A stretch of 64,000 bases of DNA from Isoetes taiwanensis (GCA_021234155.1 JAJEKV010000002.1:27397299-27461298), one strand, 5' to 3'; shown: positions 33,966 to 44,993, numbered from the stretch's first letter. Notes: generated by a model from the letters alone, not told the origin. Translations and numbers: made by a program.

Positions 33966-36900
33966 GTGTTTACACACAATTTGCACAGACAAGAAGGCAG
34001 CAAGAAACAACACAAGAGGACCGTTAAAATCCCAACGAAACCGCACCCACAGAGAAGGGTTGAGGAGACATCTGCGCCTGCTATCTACGAAAACTTTCAA
34101 ACTCAATGGTTTTTTACAAGGGGTACTTCTGGAAAGTACAGCACACTTACTTTTTTACATGTCTGTCGGAGTGCTGGAGCAAAAAGGTACGATGAGAGGG
34201 AATTTGTCTGCATGGGCACCATCCAGGCCGTGAGTGAAGTAGCTGGGGAGTCCGGTCAGCGAGGGAGACTGTCTTTTCAGACATCCCAAGGCTTTATTCA
34301 TGTTGATGAATCCTATTTTAGAGTGGTGAAAGTAAATCCTCATCCTCTATATAAGTATGTTTCTCACTACCTCAGCAAGAGGTCGCTCTGTGCCATCATC
34401 AACTACGTTCGAAGCACAACGAGCGAAGACTTCCCCTACAGCGAGTCATCACAAGGGGAAGAGGATGACCAACCGAGCCCGAGCAGTGCATCATCACAAT
34501 CTGGGAGTCCATCACAGTCCGGCGAAAGGCCACCGTCACCACCACCAAAGAAGCGGCCAAAGGGAAACAGTTGCTGCTAAAGAGCCTAAAAAAAAGCAGA
34601 CGGCTTTAATTGCAGCAGAGGATATTTCCGAGGAACCTAAGAAGAAGAAGGGGAAGGGTAAAGCACCTGGTGTTGCTATTAAGGAAAAAAAAGTTGACAA
34701 AAAAGATGGAAGAGATTAACCTGCACAAGTTTGTGCAAGGTGTCATTTATTTGCCAGTCACTTCAATGAAGCTTCCACCGAAAAATGAAGCTGGTGAAAG
34801 GCCACTTCAGGTTCGCAAAATTTATGCCGATCACTTAAGGAACCTGAAAGACAGAATAAGGAGCAATCCAAATGCTCATGTGGCCCCAATAGTTGTCCTT
34901 GTTGACAGGGAAGAGTGCAAAACCCCCCAGGACTATGACAGAGAAAACGCAGAGACCTACACTCACTACGTCTTGGGAGGCAATCACAGCTTTAAGGCAA
35001 GAAGGCAACTTTATAAAGAGAAGAAGAACCCGAGGTACCTCTCCGTCCTCTGCGCTGTCTACTGTGGTCTTACCGATGAAGAAGCGAAAATCGTTGCCAA
35101 CACCCACAATGCTGACAACGAATATAAACTAAAGATGAGCTTCGTCGACAAGATCCGGTTCATGCACAGGGAGTACGTAATTTTCAAGGAAAAGTACGGT
35201 GAGGACCTGAAGAAGCCAGCGTTTTCCTTGGAGCTTAAGGAGGCGTGTGCCATTGAATGCTGCCTGAAATATGACGAGGCCAACAAAAGGCAGTCTCTCA
35301 TTGGCCACGACAACTGGTTCCAGTTAGCTTTTAGAGATGGCAAGGTAAGCACAAAATGTATTCCAGAATAGCAAATCAACTATTTAACGTGAATCTTCTT
35401 GAACAGATTTGGGAACTCCAGGACCAGATATTTACAATGTTCGAGCGAGGGGAGTTAAAGAGCAAGGGAAAGGAGACAGCTAAGAAAAAAACCTCAGACG
35501 TACCCAAAAAAGAAATGACCATTACCGTCTGGCGGGAAATGCAGGGCTTCTCCGACACGGAGCTTCTCGAGCAGCTTCTCCAAAAAGTTGTTGATAAGGA
35601 GTTTAGCCTAGAAGAAATGTCAAAGGAATTGCACAAGTAAGTTCTCTGACACAAACATTAGTTATTGCATGTTAGATTCCCAAAAACATCGGCGTAGCTA
35701 GTGTATTCCAGAATACACATGCCTTCCTTTACACGGGCAATGTGTATTCCGGAATACACATTGCTTGTCTCTAGAAAGGCATTGTGTATTCCGGAATACA
35801 CATTGCCTGTGTGAAGGAAGGCATGTGTATTCCGGAATACACATTGCTCCTCTGAATGTTGGCACAGTATTACGGAATACGCATGCGTTCCTTTAGAGAA
35901 GCAATCTGTATTCCGGAATACACATTGCTTTTCTAGAGACAAGCAATGTGTTTGTCCTGTAGCAGAACTATTTTCTGCATATTGTTTCGAGGTAGCATCA
36001 CAAGTTAACCGGTTTGTATTCCAGAATACAAATAGCTTGACTTTTATTTGTTTTTCTTTTACGTTGCCTTCATTCTTTCGTTTAAACTCATTGTTTCCTT
36101 AACGTCTTGCAGCCAAAAGAACGTCATAACATGTCAAACATGTTTGATGGAGCAGCTAAACGTCGACACATGGGAAAGGTGCAAGGAACTCTACCCAATT
36201 GCCACATCCGACGAGCGCATTGTGCAATATTCACCAAATTTTGAGGGCTGGGTAATTACTCTTAGAATTCCTTTTCTCTCACAAAAGCGATCTCTTGGCG
36301 GTTGTTGTTTTGTTTTTCTTTAGAGCAAAAAGAAAAATAAAGACCTACCCAAGGGCTTTATGAATTTGGTTAGAAACAAAGACGGGAAGAGAGGTCGTTA
36401 GGCTGAAGAAGAACTGTTGAGCGAAACCATCCGACTACTGAGAGATTCTCGCATGTTTGATCAAAACAATTTATATTCAATCATTCATGGTGATTGCCCG
36501 CGAACCTTGTCGAACGGTTAAGCCACAGGACTTTACTTTGGTTATTGCTGATCTTCCCTATGGGTTTAAGCTTAAAGACAGCAGATACGACGACCAGCCC
36601 TTCAAATTTTCAGAGTTTAATGCTTTCATTGAAGGAATCAAGCAGATCTCAACGGCCAAACATTGGCGTTTAGTTACGTTCCATTCGAGCATGCAGTCTG
36701 GCTTGGTGGAATCAGCTTTCAAAAATCACTTTGGTTCTCCAGTTCAGGCAGGATATGAAAACCTTGTCTGGTAAGTCTTATTCCAGAATACAATTACTTT
36801 TCTCTTTAATTACGTAGTGTGTATTCCGGAATAGTATTTCCTGTTTCTGGTTTTCGAAGTGTTTTCTTGTTTTTGCTAACATCACTTTAAATGCTTCACT

Positions 36901-37509
36901 AGGTACAAAACGAACATCAACTACCATGGTGGAGGACCAAGGTTGCTCAGCAAGGTAGAGTACCTTCATGTAGCTTATTGGAGTTTTGATGGGAAGAGGA
37001 CCATGGAACACTTTAACACTGCCGCCTGTCAAAACTTTTCAAACGTCCTAGAGTTTCCAGCAGTCTTACAGAAATTGCAGGACCCAAGTGCACAAGGCAG
37101 GATTGTGAATCACTACCAGAAACCACAAAAGCTCATCAACCATCTCCTGGACATGTTCTCGCGTCCAGGAGATTGGGTGCTTGATGCTTTCTCTGGTTCT
37201 GGTACTACTATCGCATGTGCACTTAAGAAGGGCCGCAACTGTGTAGCCGTGGATATTGATAAGGAGGCTGTGCATTTTGTGAAGATGAGACTGGCTGCCT
37301 TACCTACTTTACCAGATGAAAATCAAGAGTTAGGGGCTAAGTCTTCATCTGATTATGCTAAACTAACGTCCTCAGAGATACAGCCTCCATTCTCCAGCTC
37401 ACTAGACGATGAGGCAACCTTTGCAGAGCTTAAAGAAGTAGCTTTAGCTACCATTCCGAGAGGGACAAGGAGGATAAAAACTCAAGTCTCCAAAGAAAGG
37501 AGCAGATAG
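33966..37509 (+). pseudogene. ParB-like domain fused to beta-class DNA methyltransferase (OB copy, nearly complete)
   Basis: Exons: 33966-35344, 35407-35636, 36113-36251, 36324-36770 and 36903-37509, all with GT-AG introns. The N-terminal 150 residues are unknown (IQAVSEVAGESGQRGRLSFQ), followed by a Ser/Pro and Lys-rich linker. Next is a ParB/sulfiredoxin-like domain (about 34720-35340) with LPVTSMKLPP, VAPIVVLVD and GGNHSFKAR (34976-35002). The methyltransferase has SIIHGDC, motif IV DLPY (36550-36561) and motif I DAFSGSG (37183-37203). IV before I is the beta order of bacterial N4-cytosine/N6-adenine DNA methylases. Damage: frameshifts near 34575, 34705 and 36510, and a TAG at 36399-36401. 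The first two lie beside A-runs and may be sequence errors. It presumably methylates DNA, perhaps the element itself (inference). Confidence 0.85.
35695..35950. repeat. Second array of six TATTCCGGAATA palindromes (intron 2 of the methyltransferase gene)
   Basis: Six sites, four of them exact TGTATTCCGGAATACA, lie in the 476-bp intron between 35636 and 36113. Flanking arms GCAATGTG/CACATTGC extend the palindromes. Further single sites lie in or beside other introns near 35360, 36014, 36781 and 36820. Confidence 0.92.
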
Positions 37510-37845
37510 AAACGAAGAAGGAGATGGCGAGAGAGCAGCAAAAAGAATGAGGAGGACTATGATGTAGATCTTTGACTACTGCATATAAAAAGTATCATTA
37601 TTTATTACAATGAATCTTCAATATTGATGTACAACAATTTATTAAAAACATAATACTTTTTTTTCCTTTCTATTCTGGTGCTTTTTTTTGTAATGCTTTC
37701 AGTCTCTTCAAGTCTATGCCTAAATTTCGCTATTTTTATGATTTCTATTTCATAAGTACAAAGTTTTCGTCTAATGATGGGCCAAAATGGCATGAAAAAA
37801 AATGCGAACCTCCATAAATTCTCAACAACTATCAAAAAAGGCTTA

Positions 37846-37924
37846 TTTTAGAAACATGGTATTTTTTTAAAGGGAATCTTTGAAACGGGAGTGATGCAAC
37901 ACTCCCGTTTAATTTGCAATCGTG
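37846..37924 (-). repeat. E2-OB right terminal inverted repeat
   Basis: Contains AAGGGAATCTTTGAAACGGG, an internal palindrome (AAACGGGAGTG..CACTCCCGTTT) and AATTTGCAATC at the outer edge. The same block ends OA at 42230-42303. Confidence 0.88.
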
Positions 37925-38458
37925 TTCACAAGGAGTTCGATCAAACATGTCTCTTATAGCAGACTGAAATTCTGCAAAACCATGTGTCACCACGGTTGTG
38001 TGAAGAGGAGTAGATGTTGCAATGTCGTCTTCATTTGTTGTGAAATCGTGGTGGGAGAAGCTGTGGTGAATCTCGCAGTCTTCAGAACGTGCTGTATTCC
38101 TTGTTTGTGTAAGTGAAGATGGAGAAACTACAAACGGCTGAGGTAGTCTATTTCGAAATATTCTATGAGGTCGAGCATTTGTAGTGTCGGGGGATGGTAC
38201 AAATGGTGGTGGAAGATTGCTACGTGCAACAGGTGAGGGTTGGAAAGGTGGTGGCAACCGGTTTCCTACTGGACTTGGAGAGGGTTGGAAAGGTGGTGGC
38301 GATCTACTAGTTCTTGGACTCGAGTGTCTTGAGAAGCAACAAAGACCTTGTCGAGGTAGGTGTTGAAGAAGCATCTCTGTCTTGTGTTCCATCTGAAGTA
38401 GAGGTACTTGGGCAAACAAATGGTGGTGGAAGTTTGTTCACGAAGCGGTTAACCATGT
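37925..38458 (-). pseudogene. DUF7869 protein, OA copy, N-terminal exon cut off by OB
   Basis: Probable start ATG 38458 (MVNRFVNKLPPPFVCPS). It is Pro-rich with repeated PPPFQPSPS/PPPFVPSPD units and ends EFQSAIRDMFDRTPCE exactly at the OB insertion point; the frame resumes at 27103. One frame change lies near 38330. It parallels OB 33137-32600. The remainder of this gene is at 24462-27111, 10.8 kb away because of the nested insertion. Confidence 0.78.
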
Positions 38459-38514
38459 TGAACAACTGAAAAAAATTGTGGACTTGTTACTAACTCACAA
38501 GTCGATTAAACTAA

Positions 38515-39195
38515 TGATATTCGAGAATACAAATGCTATTCCGGAATACTAATTTGTGTGCGGCATTTGTCGTGTGTGTGCCTGAGATGCTATTCCAGAA
38601 TACACTTGGCCAGAGTGTTTGAACAAGACGTATTCCGCATCACATAGAAAAATGCAACTGACAGTGGCCTACCTTTAAAAAGGAAAATTCAGCGCCTCAG
38701 TTGCGTATTCCGCTTCCAGAGATTTAGTCGCCAGCCCGAGCGCCTTCCGATCTATATTGATTTGCTGTATTCCGATTCACATAGCGAAAATAATGGACAG
38801 GTAAGCAATTAAAGTACATAGTACGTCTTTCGTGTGGAATACACTTTGCAAATTTTTCTGCATTTATTACCTCCATTCTTTCGAAGGTCTTATCAACTTT
38901 CTTTTCCTTTTCCCTTCTGTTTTTTTGTGCTTTCCTCGGGGATTTCAGCAACTTCAAGCTGCTGTACCTTCCGCTTCTTTGGTTCCTTAGCGGCTATGGT
39001 GGTAAACTTTGCAGAAGACACTTTGCTCACTGTCAAAGTGCAAAGTGTATTCTGGAATACACTTTGCTCTTCGCCCGAAGGGCAAAGTGTATTCCAGAAT
39101 ACACATTGCTCTTGTCCCGAAGGGCAAAGTGTATTCCGGAATACACTTTGCCCTTCAGCCGAAGAGCATAGTGTATTCCAGAATACACTTTGCTT
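38515..39195. repeat. OA palindrome array and single sites
   Basis: Four TGTATT-C-(C/T)(A/G)-GAATACA sites lie at 39042-39190 with GCCCGAAGGGC-type spacers, and single sites near 38520, 38540 and 38595. The spacers differ from those of OB, whereas the palindrome core is kept. Confidence 0.85.
38830..39020 (-). pseudogene. Inverted fragment of the methyltransferase linker in OA
   Basis: The minus strand encodes AAKEPKKRKVQQLEVAEIPE and continues to an EVINAEKFAKCI segment. This matches the OB linker and ParB-domain start at 34575-34740 (AAKEPKKK.., EEINLHKFVQ). OA also has this sequence in the plus orientation near 40090-40250, so the fragment was copied or inverted. Confidence 0.65.
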
Positions 39196-39469
39196 ATCTT
39201 CTTGAAAACACTAGTTTTTTTGCACTTGAACACCACTTTTTAGCTGTAACAGACCACTTTTTAGGTTGAACATACCACTTTTTAGTCCAATCAAGGCATA
39301 AAAAATTGTGTTAGAGAGACAATATTTGTGTTTTTTTTCTTGTCTTTTGCTAGCCTTTAGGGCACATGATTAGTAAATCTTATTACGGTGAATATTAGCT
39401 ATATCTGCCGACCACATTTAACTGGAAGGGCGACTTAACAATTTTTCATCTTAAATAGTTGTTTGTTGG

Positions 39470-41870
39470 CGGGGAAGAATGCAACAAAAGGGCATAAAAA
39501 AAGAGGAAGATTAAGCGTCCACACACCCTCAAAAGAAATCATAGCTTCAACACAAGACGAGCCCACTATTTAAAAAAACTTTCAAATCTCAAAGGTTCAT
39601 TACCGGTGGTCTCACCGAAAGTAAAAAAAAATCGTTGCCAACACACACAATGCCCCTCGAGTAAAATTAAAGATGAGCTTTGGAACAAAGTTCATGCCGA
39701 CCACAGAAGTACATGATTTTTGGGACAATTAAAGAGGTCTCGAAGGTAGCCTTACAAGGAGGTCGGCGGGAGGCTATCCTTCAAGACCTCCCAAGGGTTC
39801 ATTGTTGTGGACAAGCTGGTTTTCTTTAGAATTGTGTGCAACCACGAGAGTAACCTTTTGTATTCGGAATAACTTTTTTCACACTACCGGACTAAACCTC
39901 GCCTATCTTCACTAATTAGGACATGGGACCTACTAAACAAGCGAAGACTTTCTGGTGAATTGAGTCGAAGCAATCGATGGAGGATCATCACCTTCTCCTA
40001 AAAATTCCGGCGGTCATCGCTTTGGAGGGTCCCAAGACCTTAGAAGAGGGACATCCCCGAAAGCATAAAAAGAAACTTAGCGTGGCCAAGAGCCACCATA
40101 GAAGAAAGGAACCAAAGAAGCGAAGGTAAAAAGCAGCTTGAAGTTGCTTTAGGTTTCCCCGAGGAAAGCACAAAAAAAACGAGAATACAAAAGGAAAAGA
40201 AACACTGATAAGACCTCGAAAAGAATGGAGGTGTAAATGCACATCTCGCTTCTGTACAAAGGGTGTTCTATCTTCACTTTTGCTTTCATGAGGTGAAAGA
40301 AATTCGAATGGTTTTTAACGAATGAGTCGAAAAGTGTATTCAGGTTACAATTTGGTTTCCTATATTGGTGTTTTAAGGAACCTGAAAAGAAGTCTCATTT
40401 TGTTTCCTCCTTGTGCTCTTCCGGCCAAAAGTTGTCCTTGTTGCCAAACGAGTTTAATGGAACACCCCCGGACTATGACCGAAAAAAGTCTACAAAGACT
40501 CACTATGTCTTTGGAGGAAATCATAGCTTCAAGGCAAGAATACAGCTCCAAAAGGAAAAAAAAAGAACCCCCGGTTTCTCTTTTTAAAGTTTTTCCTTTG
40601 TGTTCTCATGAAGAAGCTTTAATCATTAACAACACACAAGAAGAACAAGGACAACGAGTACAAATTTTTAGATGAGCTTTGTCGACAAGATCAAGTTCAT
40701 GCGGACGGGAGTACATGATTTTTAAAGAAAAATATGGAGAAGACTTTCTATGAAACGATCAAAATAATTTTTATTCTATCGCTTCATGGGAAGCACTAAG
40801 TTGCCGCCTAAAGTATAAAGCCACAAGATTTTACAAACGGTCATACCGCACTTGCCATATGGTTTTAATTAGCCTTGATAGCCACTACGACGATCAAGTT
40901 TCTTTTGTATTCGGAATAAATGCTTTTGCCTTCGATGGAATTAAGCGTTCATACCACAAAGAAATGGGACCTACAAAACTTGTTTTTTCCATTTCGAAAG
41001 CATGGTGAATTGAAAAGTAAAGGAAAGGTCTTTCAAAAGAAAAAAGTTCGTGTTCCAAAAAAAAAGAAATGACGATAAAGCCGGTTATGAAAAATCATGG
41101 TCCGGTCTGAGTCCTGGACATACTAAAAGTGCCGCTCATGTGTTCTTTCTTTCAAAGTTTTTATTCATGGTTGAAATGTCCAAGGGTCTATTCTCGAATA
41201 CGTAAAACTATTCGGAACTTTCGTTTTAGGTTTCTTTATTAACTAGCACTAAGCGTATTCGAGAATACACTGAGGATCTCCATGTAACTACTACGGATTC
41301 CCGGGGTAGTCTACCATGGAGTATTCCAACAATACACAACCGCCCGAAATTTTTCTAGTGTCCAAAGTGTCCCGCCAGTATTATAGAAGCTCTAGGACCC
41401 AAGTGCACAAGGCGAGAATTGTAAATCATTATCGAAGCCACAAAAGCTAATCAACCATATTCGGACATGTTCTCACGTCCGGGGACATTGGTACCTTGAT
41501 GCTTTCTGTGCACTTAAAAGGGCGTGCATTGTGTTGTTGTGTTGTTGACATTGATAAAGAGGTCAGACTTCATCAAGATGAGGTTGTCCGCTCTACCAAC
41601 TCTACCAGGATGAAAATCAAGAGTTAGGAGCTAAATCATCATCAGATTTTGCCAAGATGACATCCTCTGAAATACAGCCTCCTTTTACAAGCTCTCCGGA
41701 AGATGAAGCTACCTTTGCAGAGCTCAAAGAAGTAGCTCTAGCTACTATTCCTGAAGAGACTGTTGACACCAAAGAAAGATAAAACAAAGGACAAAGGAGC
41801 AAACCAAGAGATAGAAAAAAGGTGAGAAAGCAAACCACACACCGAGGACTTGATTTAGACCTCACGAAGT
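39470..41870 (+). pseudogene. Decayed ParB-methyltransferase gene, OA copy
   Basis: Recognisable parts are an N-terminal piece near 39710-39840, the ParB motif GGNHSFKAR near 40514-40540, LPYG near 40852, a worn motif I region near 41470-41520, and the C-terminal tail (SSEIQPPF, DEATFAELKEVALATIP) at 41640-41760. Every section is broken by indels. Blocks of later sequence are inserted into earlier parts: 39630-39720 repeats the stretch that also occurs at 40620-40730. It is certainly non-functional as written. Confidence 0.8.
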
Positions 41871-42229
41871 TTTCTTTTGCTATATTATTTATTATTGGCT
41901 ACAAAAATCTTGCCATATTTATTTGAAAGAAATTAATAAAAAAAAAAAAAAATTTTTTTCGTATTTGGGTAAAAGCATGTTAGAAAACCTGAAATTAATA
42001 AAAAAAAAAATTTTTTTTTATTTTCATTATTTTGGATGTCTTAAGATCCTAGTAATGTTCTAGTGTATTTATTGAGTGTTACATAGGAATTCTCCTATTT
42101 TCAAATGCTCTTTTTTTTGGATGTCTACAAATGTTCCCGAGATTATCATTTTAAAGGGCCCCAAAATGCATGATATAATATTTTGTTCCACTTAAAATCC
42201 CAAGCTTCTTTTGAAAATGATCATTTTTC

Positions 42230-42303
42230 CAATCTTGGTGTTTTTTTTAAGGGAATCTTTGAAACGGGAGTGATGCAACACTCCCGTTTAATTTGCAATC
42301 CTG
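42230..42303 (-). repeat. E2-OA right terminal inverted repeat
   Basis: Differs from 37846-37924 by only a few bases. The two right ends diverge immediately after GCAATC plus three bases, which sets the element border. Confidence 0.86.
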
Positions 42304-42366
42304 TTTCAATAAGTCATGTGTGAAATATACTGGCATCTCCTGTTTAAGGTACACCACATTCGACAT
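42304..42366 (-). pseudogene. Possible host exon split by E2, upstream half
   Basis: The minus strand from ATG 42366 reads MSNVVYLKQEMPVYFTHDLL up to the E2-OA border and can join 24091 downwards (NEAANESCIICMG). The protein family is not recognised. Confidence 0.3.
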
Positions 42367-43488
42367 TGCAATTTAGGCTTTTGATTACATTCAGCTTGTG
42401 CAACAGCTAAGTCCATTTCCTTCTCCGATTTTTGCATTACTAGAAGAAGAATGGTTGTTTTTGGCCGTTTGTTACTGAAAGCTCAGAAGAAAAACGTTTC
42501 TGTTTTGCGAATTCTAGCTGGGAGAGAAAAAAAGAATTTTTTTCCAAAAGATTTAGGCAGGCAGAAAGACAGACGACACCATCCGTCAAGCTTTTGGATA
42601 CCAGCAGCAGAGGTATGTACAGAATCTGCTCATCTAGTGAATGCTTAGTGGTGTCACAGAAATAAGATTATGCTTAGTGGTGTCACAGAAATAAGATTGT
42701 GCTGCGTAATCTCAGAAACCTTCTCCATAAACCAAGTATATCCTTGAAGTAAGGCTTGATTATGGAGAGATGAAAATGCAAACACAATCTTTATGAGTGA
42801 CACCAATAAGCGCACACAGGTAAGAACACACACCAGATAAGAAGGAAAATGCATAAGAAGATAAGCAGATAAGAAATAAGATAAGCACAATCTTATTTCT
42901 GTGACAGATAAGCACAAATCAGAAGATAAGCACAGATAAGAAGGAAAATGCTAAGTCCATTTCCTTCTCCGATTTATTAAGAAGATGAAAATGCTTCACC
43001 GGTTCTGCATATCTGTTGTTGCAAACACCACACCAAGCTTCTTACTATTAGTTGGATAAAAGAAGGAACGGCAAAAATGATGGTCGAAGCAGGGAAATCG
43101 TTTCGAGAGCTTTGGATATAAGCTAATATTAATACAAGTTTATAATCAATATGCATCCTTTTTCTCCATGCATATTTGACCAACAATTTTTTTTTGATAT
43201 AGCCATGTACAGAGCACAAAAAACACAATGTTTGGGGCACAAAAATTCTACGTGTCAAAAAGAAACTCCTTTGAAGACCAATTTATACTTTTCCAAGTTT
43301 ATATGTGGCCTTTTCACCTAGGAGCTTTGCCTTACCCTTTGATGTGATAATTAATATGCCTAAACAGATGTAGGCATCAAGAAGTATCTTAATGGACGTA
43401 ATTTTGCAAGCTATTTGATGAGACTCCCCATTACTAAGCATGATGTCCACTTCTATATTATCCACCACGACTCTTTCTTAATAGCGAA

Positions 43489-43520
<32 letters not shown>

Positions 43521-44985
43521 GTACATAGGTCTTTAATAGTATCCGTGCAATTCAAGATCGTAGTTATCCCCCCTTTTTTTAACAATGTCTCCCAAATACT
43601 GTCAAAATTTTCTCTTATTTGCTTCTTCTTATAGCTTAGGAAATCCCTTAAATAACTAAAATGCACTTAGCCACTTTAACCCAAAACCTAGTGGTTATGT
43701 CATGATTAAGGAAATCGATAAACTCTGCAATGGGAATCTTATAGTCGTCATAGTCAAGGTCTTTCTATTGTGAGGGTATTAGAACACTAGGGCAAGGAAA
43801 TGTACGTTTTGAATCTTGCACGTTCCAGGTCTGGGCAGTCTCCTGATGATTTTGGCGATCTGCAGACATGATCCTATATAATCCTGTAGTTTCAGATTCA
43901 GGAACCAACAAACCGAGACCATTTCTAAAATTTTCCTTGACTGATCCTTCATCCGGCTTTTGCTCTGGTTCCGACCGAGACGGAAAGGTTGAACTAGACA
44001 TTTCGGCTCCTGATCCCGAATGAGCAAACTGATCAACGCCATCGCTGGTGACCTCTGAAGAACTCGATTGTTTTATTTTCCTTCTGCCCTAATTCCACAT
44101 ATATCTGCAACAAGTTTGGGCTTATCCAGCCTTGAAGCTATGGCTGCCGGAGTCGGCGCCTTGAGATCGCGCCATAATCGCTTGAATCTGATCTAGAAGG
44201 ACCAGAAGCAGGCCCAAAGGGGCCGATTTGATGGCCTGAGGCCTCTGCAAGGCCTGATACAGGGTGGATCGAAGGCTAGGGTGCCTTTGTTGAAGCAATT
44301 GGCAGCTTAACAAACACTGCCATTGCAGCCAGGGAGCGACCTGGAAGGTCGAAATCAGACCCAAAAGGGCCAATATAACTCTGGGAAGCACGATTCAGAA
44401 GGATCGAATGCAGGCTACAAATATAAGGATCGAATGCAGAGAAACCTCCGTTGGAGCTGTTGGGGCCACGACCCGCTTATTTCTTTGCTTCCTGTTGAGT
44501 TGTGGCAAGACAGAGCACCGCCGCTATCTGCGGTTGATTCTTGCAGCAGGGCAATCACCCACTCTGCAATTGATTTTGCCTCTACAATCGGGTGCCAGTA
44601 GTTTGCCGTGTCCGACTTCCACTGCATCTTCTGGCGCCATCCACCATAGCTGTCCACAGCTCGGGCATCTAAACCAGGGTTGCCAAGGGCAAGGATTGTA
44701 GCAAGCTGCTTCAACAGCATACAAGAAGCGAGATTCGTACTGTATGCTTCCTTTCTTGAGCTTTCTTAATACTGTACTTGATAGGTTTTCGATTAGGGCT
44801 TCCTTGATACTGTAGGCTATTACGGGAAAAGAAACAATGCCCAAGAAAGGTCCAAGTCCAACTGGTTTGCTTCCTACTCCCTGCACCCTGCCCACAACAC
44901 CCTGCACTATTTACCAGCACCTAGATATATACGTTGCGACAGCCCTGTACTCCAAATGCCCAGACCTGTACTCCAAATGCCCAGA
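42367..44985. other. Intergenic DNA, short local repeats, 30-base A run
   Basis: A 28-bp unit (GCTTAGTGGTGTCACAGAAA plus 8 bases) is tandemly doubled at about 42645-42700, and AGATAAGCACA-type words repeat at 42860-42945, partly inverted. A run of 30 A spans 43490-43519, which could be a retrocopy tail or a simple repeat; no matching gene body was found. 44.1-44.7 kb is GC-richer but holds only unrecognised short frames. Confidence 0.5.
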
Positions 44986-44993
44986 TTATCCTA

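Larger units (their letters stand above)
27112..37924. mobile_element. E2 inner copy (OB), inserted into OA's transposase gene
   Basis: The left end at 27112 (CAAAGTTGCGTATTAAACGG) and right end at 37924 (reverse complement CACGATTGCAAATTAAACGG) are inverted repeats. Flanks are TTCACAAA (27104-27111) and TTCACAAG (37925-37932), a 7/8 target duplication. Removing 27112-37932 rejoins the OA reading frame (..FDRTPCE at 37.93 kb to EATTTFAG at 27.10 kb). OB is 10.8 kb including the 2.46-kb R3 insertion, so about 8.35 kb originally. It carries a DUF7869-type gene on the minus strand and a nearly complete ParB-methyltransferase gene on the plus strand. Confidence 0.9.
24092..42303. mobile_element. 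E2 outer copy (OA), DUF7869 transposon with ParB-methyltransferase
   Basis: The left end at 24092 (CAAGATTGCGTATTAAACGG) and right end at 42303 (reverse complement CAGGATTGCAAATTAAACGG) are inverted repeats that continue, with gaps, into CAAAGATTCC plus a T-run. Flanks are ATTCAAAA and TTTCAATA, a plausible worn 8-bp target duplication. Without the inner copy OB the element is about 7.4 kb. It carries a DUF7869-type gene on the minus strand (24462-27111 plus 37925-38458) and a decayed ParB-methyltransferase gene on the plus strand (39470-41870). An 8-bp duplication is typical of hAT and of Zisupton-type elements, but the protein is not a hAT transposase. The superfamily is not assigned. Confidence 0.82.

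Noticed and set aside
33518-35950. CRISPR-like regular repeats
   Set aside because: Spacers are inverted repeats and similar to each other, the repeats are palindromic, and the locus lies in an intron-bearing plant transposon. There are no cas genes.
41967-41979. GGGTAAAAGCATG, identical to the first 13 bases of the E1 terminus
   Set aside because: The match stops after 13 bases, there is no partner end or target duplication nearby, and the surroundings are simple A/T runs. It may be chance or an old relic.
24092-42303. Calling E2 a hAT element because of CA.. ends and 8-bp target duplications
   Set aside because: The encoded protein shows DUF7869 motifs, not the hAT dimerisation or catalytic motifs. 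Target length alone does not decide the superfamily.
43490-43519. 30-base A run as proof of a processed retrocopy
   Set aside because: No recognisable gene or SINE body precedes it and no flanking duplication was found; it may be a simple homopolymer.
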